Both the position numbers and the translations under genes were made by a program. Under the pieces are notes generated by a model. That model saw nothing but the letters and a program-made list of their open reading frames with translations, was not told the DNA's origin and ran no database searches. A stretch of 64,000 bases of DNA from Lanius collurio (taxonomy: Eukaryota > Chordata > Aves > Passeriformes > Laniidae). The stretch is from the NCBI GenBank assembly GCA_020086605.1, contig JACBWW010000040.1, positions 5,467,737 through 5,531,736 on the forward strand. The letters are read 5' to 3'. Positions 23,610-33,249 of this stretch are shown here, piece by piece (the first letter of the stretch is position 1; every line of letters starts with the position of its first letter).

Positions 23610-26600
23610 GGGGGAGGATGTTTGCACACTCTGCACCAGGCACGGGGAAGCACAGAGCTCAGGAACCTGCCCCTAAAACACCCAAACAAAACCCAAACCA
23701 TCTGGGGATTTCTCCCCAGGGCTTGCACCCCACAAAGGTGGGAGTCCCTGTGCTCTGCTCAGTGCTCGGGGCTGCAGCTTCACTTGAGTTTCTGTGCTGA
23801 AGATGTGAAACAGCACCAAAGGTAAAGCAGGGACTGTGTTCAGCTCCTCCAAATGTGGGTCATGACCCCCAGGTCCTGTCTCATTTTTAAGAATAACCAA
23901 GTACCAACAACAAAATCACATAAATGATATAAAGAGTTGAAAGTCAGGGGACTTATTTCCAAATGCTTTTGAACAGAGGCGGTTATTAAGTCACATAGGC
24001 ACTTTTTAAAAGCTTCTTGATCATCTTGTTCTTATACAAAGATGCCCTTGATATTCTGCTGCCTTAACGTCAGCCACCAATGTCCCATTGCCTTCCATAA
24101 GGAACAGCTTCCCCAGCACCTGCAGCTCAGGAAGAGGGGAGGAATGCCATAAAACCCCAGGGAAACCTCACTCGGAGTAATGAACTGGGAGCAGAAGATA
24201 CCTGGGGTGGGTGTGCAGGACACCAGAGCACATCTATCAAAATAACAGGACAAAAGGCAATAAATAAGTGCTGACCTACAGAGCAACTCCCAGCTTCCAC
24301 GCAGAGATGTGAGAAATTAATTGCCTGGGGGAGCAGGTTATGGGGAGGGGAAGGAATGGCATCTCAAAGCATTTAATGTGAGAGAACCTTCCTGTATTCA
24401 CTCCGGAGCCTGCAGCCAGCAGGGCTGAACTCAGGAAACACCAGTGTAATGGCGGGTGCTGAGTGAAATAAAATTACTCTGTCAGAGAACAACCAAAGAA
24501 AAGTTAATTAAGGATTAATATTAAATGAAGGCAAGAGAAGTTGGAAAGGGTAAATTCAGCCCAAGAGATTTGTAAGAAAGGGTCTTTATGAGGCCTGGTA
24601 GAAAGCAAAGAGAGTAAAGACCATACTGCTGCTTTTTTACATTCCTCATATAGAAAAAAAAAAAAAAAAACCAAAAACCTGGAAGCAAGTCTGAAGTAGA
24701 ATGTACAGGAAACAAAAATCCCTCAACATTTCCAGGTATTTCAGCATCACGTAGAATTTGTCCTAAAGAGCAACACTCCTGTATCTGTTAAAGCTCCACC
24801 AGAAGTAACAGCAGGACACAAAACCATCACTGCACTGGAGTGCCAGCAATTCATCCTCAGCCAAAGCCTTAGAGAGAAGGTCATGACTGGAGAGCCAAGT
24901 ACATTGCCCCGGGGGAAAAAAAAAAAAAAAAAAAAAAGAGGTGGTCCATTATGGCATTTCAAAAAGAAATATTCAAAGCTCCTGCATGTAAAAAAATTGA
25001 TTAACTGACCAAACATTTGAATGCTGAATAAATAACATTTCCCTGACAAAAATAAAGCTGACTGATCTGAAACAAAATGAAGGCATCCATCCAGCAAAGG
25101 AGATAAGCTGTTTTCCTCTCTAAACTTCCCCAGCTTTCATTAGAGGTCACACAGTTCAAAGAGGATCAAGTTCAAAGAGGACTCCAGCATCTGAGTCCAG
25201 CCTTGATTTACAGTGCACTGTTCCTGGGAAACACAAAGGAGGAAATGATCAGCCCCATCCCTGAGAAAAGGGGACACATTAAGAAGCACATGCCTGTCCT
25301 CCACCCTGGTGCACAAGTCTGGAGTTCCCTCCCAGCCACCTCCATAATCTCCTGAATGGCCAGGAAAACACACACAATTCCCACCCAGCAATGGGAAATT
25401 TCACCCATTCCATACAAAGCTGGCTCTGTGCCTCCCAGTAATCTCCTGGTTTCTTGCTCACTCTTGAGTAGTCCCATGAATCTCCAGGGAAAGGAGCTTC
25501 CCCCTCCTTCCATAAGGTCCTGCTTTGAACAGAGCAAACCAAGCAAACCAGTGCTCTCTGCCCCAGGGATGTTTGCTATCAACTGGTTTTCCACACAGAG
25601 AGGAAACACAATGCCCAGAGGAGATGGAAAGGCACATCCCACACAGAGAGATTCTGGCAGCTGCCAGTCCTACCTTAGGACTGCAGCTTGATAGGGCTGC
25701 AACTTTGGAGTTATTTATTCCAATTATTCTTTTAATTGGAGTTACAATTGAATGCTTCAAGAAGCTCAACCCTTGCTTTTAAGGCTTGAACATCCACACC
25801 AAGTCAGGCTTGTCTATAAAAGCAGTGAATTGAATATTTTTACTAGGTTCTTGCCATGCTTTTTTCTCCTGAGTGGCAATTTATTATGCAGCAGCTCCTT
25901 TCCTGAGCCAGGGGAAGAACCAGCCTTTTGTCAGTACATGGAACCACCAGCACGCTCACTTTCACCACAAAACTCCCTTGCTCCAAAACATCAGCCTGAC
26001 TCAGAACGGCTGGGTCGGGAAACAGCTTGTAGGGGAGGGTAATGAATATCCAATGTATGCACAGTAACAAACAGCCGGTGAGTCATCCCGGATTTGTCCT
26101 ACATTAACTTCACAGCCAGTCCCTGCTGGGGAACACAGAGGTGCTGCTTTAAAGGACCTGGAGAAAAGCTCAGGGGACACGCTGAACTTTCAGCTTGTTC
26201 ACCAAGATACGTAATTTGGCAATATCAACAATGCTCAGAAAACATCAGGGCAACGCATTTACTTTCTCGAGGATTTCTCTGCTACAGGCAGGAAACACAC
26301 AGTTCAATCCAGCCTTGCCAATCAAATAGTAGCTCAGGTATGCTTATGTAAAGCTGCCTGCAAAATTGCCACAAAAAATGAATAATCCTACAAGAGATAC
26401 TTTCCCAGCTTTACTGCGATGTCTGACAGCAAGAGCACACCGTGTTTTCTCATCCCTTCAGTCAAAGGAAACTCTACGGCATTTTGTTTGGGGATGTCTG
26501 CAGTTATTGCTGCTTGCCAATAAAGAGATCTTTTTAACAAAGTATTTGGCCCCTATTTCCAGAAAGAAAACCTTTTCCATGCCCCAAAAACTGAGAAGTG

Positions 26601-26850
26601 ATAATGGCAGTTAGTTCAAAGCAGAGTTAATGGGCTTATTGTTGCTGGGTTTTTTCTCATGGAAACCCACCCCCATTGTACCTGGGCCTGATGTTCCTCT
26701 GCAGGTGCACAGGCCATGAGGGTGTTCAAACCCACAAAGCCATCCCAGAGATGCTGCTGTGCCTGAGCTCTGCAGGTTCTCTCACAGGAGGCCTGGCACA
26801 AACCACACTCGTGCCTTCAGCCACGGGGTTTCACCTTGTGAGTCGGTGCC
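23610..26850. other. Non-coding stretch, no gene recognised
   Basis: Two long A runs lie at 24654-24670 (17 A) and 24916-24937 (22 A). The sequence before them does not read as a known gene, so a processed pseudogene is not supported. A 13-bp direct repeat (AGTTCAAAGAGGA, at 25153 and 25169) with 16-bp period is present. Leftward open frames of up to 144 codons (25208-25642) have no domain. Confidence 0.5.
24916..24937. repeat. Poly(A) run of 22
   Basis: An uninterrupted run of 22 A follows CCCCGGGGG. No upstream gene relic or target-site duplication was seen, so it is called a mononucleotide repeat and not a retroposed tail. Confidence 0.9.
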
Positions 26851-27748
26851 ACAAAATGTGATTCAGTCCATTCTTCTGTTCCCTGTCCCTCACGGGCTTG
26901 GCTTAGTGCCCTACAGTGAAAACTGCTTTATAAAGGTTTTTCTTCTGGAATAATTCAAATTAAGATCTCTGTTGGAGCATGCAATTATCCTATGTGTGTC
27001 TGAAATCAAGGAGAGCCAGTCAGAGGCGGATCTGTAACTGGGGATTATTTTCACAGCATATAATTTTCAGATCACGCACATCAGTGTTATAATTGGGTGG
27101 TGGGAGCAGAGGGTATCTTTATTTACACACAGTGCCTTTAACTCAGCAAAGTGCTGTAATTTCCCTTCTCCTTAGTAAATATTTTTCTCTCCAAACCTAC
27201 ATCACAGGGATGGCCCATGACTGGGAAAGCCCTGCTTGCTCCTGAGGTCATTGCATTTGGTAAATTAATCCTAATTGCAGGCATAGTTCCTGTGAAGGTT
27301 GTTGGATGGAAACCTTGGGAGACTGAAATGGATTTGTGATTTTTAATCAGGAAACATTCTAAACCTAAACATTCACAATTCTGAAAAATATAATGAGATC
27401 ATCTACTAAAAAAAAAAAAAAAACACCAAAAAAACCCAAGGAAAATACCAATGAGACTTGCAAAACAGCAACAGACACCTTTTAGGATCAGGCTGTTCAA
27501 GACCAAATAAAATTTTGCTTATATTGATTTGTATCTTCTGGTAGATTGACAGAGACATCAGGGGTATTTTTTCCCAGGCTACATTGATCAAATTTGCTAA
27601 AATAGGATTTTTGGTGTCTAGTAAAAAATCCTTCCTGGAGTCTTGTATGTGGGTTGGACTTGGAGTGTGTTACTTGCTTCCATCTGCTTCATTTCATGAA
27701 ATTTTTAAATTTATCATTTGTGAGACTTCTGCTCTTCTTCCTTGCCAG
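26851..27748. other. G+T-rich non-coding stretch
   Basis: The + strand switches to T and G excess: at 27241-27300 I count 35 G+T against 25 A+C, and at 27661-27720 38 against 22. A run of 16 A lies at 27408-27423. No coding similarity was recognised. The composition would fit an intron of a rightward transcript ending near 28.99 kb. Confidence 0.4.
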
Positions 27749-27832
27749 CATTGGTTGGATTTGTCCAATGAGTTTAAAAATTTCATACCCATGGAGGAGT
27801 ACAAGAGGCAAAATAGTTTTGCTTAGAAGCAG
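27749..27832 (+). other. Weak candidate exon upstream of a possible terminal exon
   Basis: The 84-base interval follows a strong acceptor (CTCTTCTTCCTTGCCAG) and ends with CAG then GTGACT, an average donor. In the frame entered at the last base of a codon it is open and encodes 27 complete codons plus two bases. Joined to the candidate exon starting at 28525 those two bases complete a Ser codon and the frame stays open, which is the reason for listing it. The peptide has no recognised domain. No first exon was found, and frame agreement alone has a one-in-three chance. Confidence 0.15.
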
Positions 27833-28524
27833 GTGACTAAGATAAATAGACACTATGATTTCTTTGCCCTCCAGTTTCAGTCATTAGGAAGCATTCAGGT
27901 CATGTTATCAATTTATTTTCAACAGGAAGACTTGGTATTCTTTTCCCCATGAAAAAAAAAAAGCCATTTTTGAGTCAAGACCTTTTAGAGGAAAACACAC
28001 AAAATGCTACAAACTGTTTGAGCTCATTATTAACTCCAAACTCAGTGTGTCACACTGTCAGCAGCTGTACACACCTAAAGCAGTGGCCACAAGCCTGCCC
28101 AGCTAAGAGGGAAGTTTTATTTCTGATTTGGTTCATGTCCTATGCTGTGGAGTCAGAGCCTGGCGGTGTCAGCTGAAATCATGTGCAGTTCTGGTATTGT
28201 CAATAGTCATTTGTTGGGAACTGGTTTAAAGACAAAATTTGCCCAAGAAAGTAAAAGTAAAGATGAGCAGAATGTGATTTATTTTTTTCTTGGCACACCA
28301 GCTATACTGAGAATTCTGTGTCATTAACTTTAAATACAGAGGGGTTTATAGGCTTGTCTTCATGTTTTCATTCCAGCACCTATGAAAACCACATGTGCAA
28401 AGGAAAATATAATAAATTTGAAGATGAGGCTTCTTTCACTGAGTACCAGAACAATGCATTAGTCACAATTCCAGATGAATTTGTTATGGATGATTTCATA
28501 ACTTTTTTGTTTGTTTGTTTTCAG

Positions 28525-29005
28525 CTGTTCTGCTGATGTTTCATTGAAGTTTGTCCCTGACTTTTCTGCAATGTGTTCCTTGCGTACGGAGCTTTCAGTT
28601 CACAGAGTTCTCTGGGCTGACCTTCCTGCTCTCCTTGCCACAATGTGTCTCCCTCAGAGGATCCCGTTGGCTCTGACAAAGCCACTGAGCAGAGCCATGG
28701 ACTCTTGCACTGGGGTAACTCTGGAAACTTTGTCTAAGCAAAGACCTCAAAATTCAACCTATGTAGAGCATCAGTCTATTCAAAATGGAGCTGTTTCCTT
28801 TAGAGAAATAATGACTAATTATAAAGTGAACCAAACAAGCATATTTTGGCCAGTTGTCTGATTTGTGAAGGATAAAGATACTTCAGATCATGCCACAGGA
28901 CTGTGCCTAAAGTGCCAAGTCCGATGTTGAAAATAAAAGCAAATACCTTTTGAGTAGTCTCAAAACCTCCACCGAAGTTCTTCAATAAAGACTTGGATTT
29001 GGTCT
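28525..29005 (+). other. Candidate terminal exon with polyadenylation signals
   Basis: The start is a very strong acceptor (TTTTTTGTTTGTTTGTTTTCAG, bases up to 28524). From it one frame is open for 112 codons to a TGA at 28859-28861. AATAAA follows at 28932-28937 and again at 28984-28989, and the second is followed by a T/G-rich stretch at 28991-29007, the usual order of a vertebrate 3' end. The + strand here is G+T-rich, consistent with rightward transcription. The peptide is unrecognised, with Cys, Leu and Ser common and two possible N-glycosylation sequons (NST, NQT). It may equally be the end of a long non-coding RNA, or chance. A CR1 relic begins just downstream. Confidence 0.25.
28932..28989 (+). 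promoter_or_regulatory. Two AATAAA polyadenylation hexamers
   Basis: AATAAA occurs at 28932-28937 and 28984-28989. The second is followed within 20 bases by the T/G-rich TTGGATTTGGTCTTTC, as expected of a downstream element. AATAAA is frequent in AT-rich DNA, so the meaning depends on the candidate exon before it. Confidence 0.25.
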
Positions 29006-29018
29006 TTCAATTACAAAT

Positions 29019-29315
29019 ATCACAGAATGGTTTGGGGAAAATGGACCTCAAAGCTCATCTCGTTCCACCCCCTGCCATGGGAAGGGACACCTCCCACTAT
29101 CCCAGGTTGCTCCAAGCCCCATCCAACCAACCTGGCCTTGGACACTTCCAGGGATGGGGCAGCCACAGCTTCTCTGGGCAACATCTGCCAGGGCCTCCCC
29201 ACCTTCACAGAGAAGAATTTCTTCCTAATATTGAATTTAAACCCATCCTCTGTCAGTTTAAAGGCATTCCCCCTTGGCCTATCATTACATGCTCTAATAA
29301 AAGGTTGCTCTCCAG
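29019..29315 (-). mobile_element. CR1 LINE 3' fragment with the end of ORF2
   Basis: Leftward, the element ends in ATTCTGTG, the CR1 tail word, preceded by the well-known avian CR1 3' region. Its translation keeps the C-terminal end of the CR1 ORF2 protein (endonuclease/reverse transcriptase): IRKKFF, LPRE and APSLEV-x-KARL in the usual order and spacing. Only this tail of ORF2 is present; the endonuclease and the catalytic reverse-transcriptase motifs are missing, as in nearly all 5'-truncated CR1 copies. Substitutions and small indels near the 3' end mark it as old and inactive. Similarity is lost beyond about 29315. No target-site duplication was seen, which is normal for CR1. Confidence 0.93.
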
Positions 29316-32300
29316 TTTTGAGAAAATATCTTACTTCCTTTTTGTTTTTAAAATAATGTTCTTGCAATCAAAATGAGCCCTTGTGGTTTAGTTTGACTTG
29401 AATTTTTTTCGCAAATTTTTGCAATTTTTATTATGACATTCGTAACTGTCAGTGAACTGAAAAATAAGTCTCCAAACAGCTCTGAATCACTTACTGTTAT
29501 TCCTCAAGTCTGGCTCTTACAGATGTTTCAGGATTTTCTGCTGGGAGTCTCTGATGATCAGAATGATATGGTCAATTGCTCTAATTTAGCTTTTAAACTG
29601 AACTAAGATTCTCCATGATGTCCTTGTTCAGGGATTTTCAAAACTCTGCCTCTTAGAAGGGGAAAGGTACTTGTAATAAGAGGTGGCTGCAACAGAGCAG
29701 GCCAATTTCCTGCCATTTAACATCACAATGGTGGAGTCACTGCTAATAACAAACTCAATTTGTAAATCCATTAACAACAAAACAACCCATTTGCTGTATA
29801 AAAAGTAATGGCTGTGTCCTACAAGAAAAGAGGTTTGTTTCAACGAGACAGGGAAGGGAGTTGTTCTTGTGACTGCTGTCCTTTTTGCCCCCTCTGCTTA
29901 CACAACCCACAAGATCTGTAAGTGTTCTTACTTCCACAGCAGCTCCCCGGGGCCAGTCTCTCCCTTCAGCTGTTCTCATGAAAATCTGCTTAAAGCCAAA
30001 ACTGAACCAACATCCAAATGAGGACAGAAGCTGACCCAGATGTGCTGAAGCAAAAAGACTCAGGGGCTTAGCAGGAGTTCAAGCAAAAATGGGAGTAAGG
30101 AGTAAAGGAAGGATCCCACATTGCCATGGGCTTCACTGCCCAAACCCGGAGGAGTTTTGCCCTGTGTGAGCTGCCAATGCCACAGGCTTCATCCAGCTCC
30201 AGCAGGAAGCTCCTCTCTGGGTGTTACTGATGGTGCCCACCACAGAATTCCCCCCAGGCAGGACACGTGGATGCCTCTAGAATGCTGGCAGTGGTCTAAG
30301 TGCTTAGTGCCCATTACAGCCACAGCTATTGACTGCAGAGGTTCTGAACTCAAAACATCACCACAAACATTCTGAAGACAAGTATCAAAACTCTGAACCG
30401 TTTTACACATCTTTCAGCAGAAATCTTTCAGCCCTGCAAACCCAATTACAGAAATGAATGATGAGACATATGATAGGGTAATTACTCATAATTAGATTTT
30501 GACACAATCTTTGTGAGATGGGCATTTGAGTCGTGGGGAGAGATGTTCTCATCTCAAGATTCACCAAAGTGGTAGTTACTGTGTTGAAAAGTTAAATACA
30601 GCAGTGTAGTGCTAAAAGAGAGGAATCCCCACAAGCAAGAGACATAGAACCCTGGAGCCACCTCAGCTCTTTCCATGCCTGGGAAGCCTCTTCTGGCTCC
30701 AGGGAGTGTGTGCCCAGTGCAGCAGCAGGGCTGTCTTGCAGTCTCCTCCTCCCATCCCCTCTGCTAAATACCCTATAGATGTTTCAGGCTCACATTCCCA
30801 TTTCCTGCTATATGCCCTCCTCACCACAGTTTTTGTGGCAATCTGTGTCTCGTCCCACCTTAAACCCAGCATTTCCCAACACCTCCAATAAAGCAACCCA
30901 AGCAGTCAATAACAAAGAAAGAGGGAATGAGCTCCCCGAGTTATTCCAGATGGGTGCCTGTCGCACAGACTCTGAGCTGCCTGCAAGGAGGGCCATCTCC
31001 ATCTTCTCATAAACAGCAGAAACAACACTACTGGCATATCACAGAAATAGCAGGTACTTTTATCTCAGACCTGCACTGGACAAACAGAGATGGGAAAAAA
31101 AAACTTTTGACAGATTTTAGTCAAAGCGAGAAGTAAGAGAGAAAAGTTCAAGTTTTCCTTCATCCTTGCCTGATGGCAAAGAGGAATTTACCTCATCTTC
31201 CTTCACTAAATAGAACCATAACTTTATGGAAACTAAACACAGCACTGACCTGGTCACTGCTGTTTATGACTGCATTCTCATTTCCAGTTTCCTTCCTTTA
31301 TGCCTTTTGCCCGACTAAATTGCACAGAGCAGTTGGTTTAATATTTTCCCTTCTCCATAAGCATCCCCCCCCCCGAGGGGGCACAGCCTCCTCATCTTTT
31401 GCTTTTTTGGCTCTGAATAGCTGAGAGTCACATTAGCATCCCTGACTGGAGCAGGACCAGGGCCTTTCTCTGCCTTTCTTTCCTCAGCCTTCAGTAATCC
31501 TTCTATTTCAAACTTCCTTTCCAAGTGGCTGAATTTCCCTTCAGCCCATTAACACTCTGAGGAATATTAGGACTAAGGAATCAGCCACATTCACCTCTCT
31601 CTTTGGTCCCATCTCCCTCCCTCATTCCTGAGTCTTGAAAACAGATCATTAGTCTTTAACTTCTGAGTATCCCAATGGTGTCCATCAGCCTCCTTCCACT
31701 TCCTGCACTAAGGAGCTGACAGGTTCATCATAAAACAGGACTTGTGGCCTGGGTTTTATTCCAGTGAAAGTACTTTGAGCAGGCCAGAAGCAGCAAATTT
31801 ATAAGCCACACTCAAGGCAGTTGTAATTGAAAGGCTCCTTCAAGTTGGAGAAGACTTGCAGGAAAAGCTCACATCTGAAGCTGGGATTCCCCCAGATCCA
31901 GAAGCAATACAGGATGTACATTTGGGAACCACTAAAGTCAGTAATGTGCAGTTACCTAGTCCTTCATTTAATGGGAATATCTCTCTCTCTCTCTCCCTGT
32001 GTCTATGTATTTGTTACCTAATAACCCTCCAGTGAAAGGCACCAAACACACAGAAATTGGAAAGAGAAAAGCAGGTCCCTTTGCTCTGGCACTTGGCATG
32101 TGACAGAGCAAGGAAAACTGAGATATTTGAAACCTAGGCCTTCACCAAGGCAGCCCCCAAGGCCTCCTCTGGTTCCACACTGGACATTGCCCTTTTCCTG
32201 AATTGTCCTCAGGCCTCTACCATGCGGCAGGTCCGAATGCTTTGCTTGCAGGAAGCATCTGGAAAATAAGGTATGACCTATGCACATGCACTTAAACCCT

Positions 32301-32522
32301 GAAATAAACGAGCCAGTAATCTTGCCATGTCCTGCACTGACCTAGGACATTTTATCTCCTGTGATTAAATTAGTGCTTGGCCAGCAAGAAAGTTACAGCA
32401 TATTATTTCCCTGGATTACTTCTGTGAAAAGCACTTTCTCTATTTTCTCTCTGATTCCTTGTTTGCAACCAGACTCCAATTTTGGGAGAGGACCATTCAC
32501 TTCAACACATTTTTCTTTGCAG
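29316..32522. other. Non-coding stretch, no gene recognised
   Basis: T-rich until about 29.7 kb, then A+C-leaning. It holds a run of ten C followed by GA and five G at 31365-31381, a small hairpin-capable word, and a CT repeat at 31981-31995. Open frames stay below 90 codons, without recognisable domains. Confidence 0.5.
31981..31995. repeat. (CT)7 dinucleotide repeat
   Basis: Seven CT units and a further C, uninterrupted. A short microsatellite with no function implied. Confidence 0.85.
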
Positions 32523-32632
32523 ACTGCACCACCTCCAAGAGTTTTTCATTCCTTGCAGCCCTTACTTGTACTTCCATTTTCTAATGCATTTTGCTGCTGT
32601 TGCCCCAACATACGAGGAGCCAAATATCTAAG
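32523..32632 (+). other. Weak candidate internal exon, unrecognised product
   Basis: The interval lies between a near-consensus acceptor (CATTTTTCTTTGCAG, ending at 32522) and a near-consensus donor (AAG then GTAAGT at 32633). It is 110 bases long and one frame is open throughout, entered at a codon boundary and leaving two bases over. The translation includes the cysteine run FCCCCP. No family was recognised. Taken alone these are among the best-scoring splice signals by eye in the window, but no neighbouring exon was found; a non-coding RNA exon is as likely as a coding one. Confidence 0.15.
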
Positions 32633-33204
32633 GTAAGTAGCAGAGGGGAGAGATTCAGGGATGTGCATTTACTCAGATTCCTTCATTTCACAGTAGGTCC
32701 AGGAGAAATGCACATACATTTTTCAAGAGATCAATCAATAATCCTGTTTTGTTTGCTTGCATCCTCAGTGCAGCATTTCCATCTTATTCCTATAGCATAC
32801 AAAAGGCTCAGTTCTTATTTACGTGCCACGGAGCAACAGGTGAATGTTTATGCACAGGCTTCAAGGAGGTTTAAAATAAGACAAAACAAACCCTTCTCTG
32901 ACAGCAAACATGGAGATAATAAATTGCCTTAACACAAAACAGTGGTCATGCCCAGTGAAAAATAATGAGCACCCTGTCTGGTTTTGAGGGATTCCCTAGG
33001 GATGCTGTGTAACCAGCAAATATTTTCTTGAGTAACCAAGAAAATTCAAACTGCAGCCCTGTCAGCCTTTCATGTAAAAGTCCATTCCCTGGACTGCTTT
33101 GGATGCACAAACTACCAGAGCTGCTCCTGCACAAAGGATGATAATCTCAACAGAGTCAGCCTAAACTGCACCTACACTGCTGCAAATGCAACCTGTCCAG
33201 CCTA
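32633..33204. other. Non-coding stretch, nothing recognised
   Basis: No gene, repeat or regulatory element recognised between the candidate exon and the CR1-like fragment. Frames on both strands are short. Confidence 0.55.
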
Positions 33205-33249
33205 GGAGTTGGACTTTCATGATCCTCCTGGGTCCCTTCTGATTCTGTC
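33205..33249 (+). mobile_element. Short CR1-like 3' end, rightward sense
   Basis: The words GTTGGACT, GATCCTCCTGGGTCCCTTCT and GATTCTGTC occur in the order of the avian CR1 3' end, with small deletions. At about 45 bases and with several differences it is an old, heavily truncated relic. It lies opposite in orientation to the copies at 18.0 and 29.0 kb. Confidence 0.55.

Noticed and set aside
24740..24937. Processed pseudogene suggested by the 22-A run
   Set aside because: The sequence before the run does not read as a known transcript and no flanking duplication was found.
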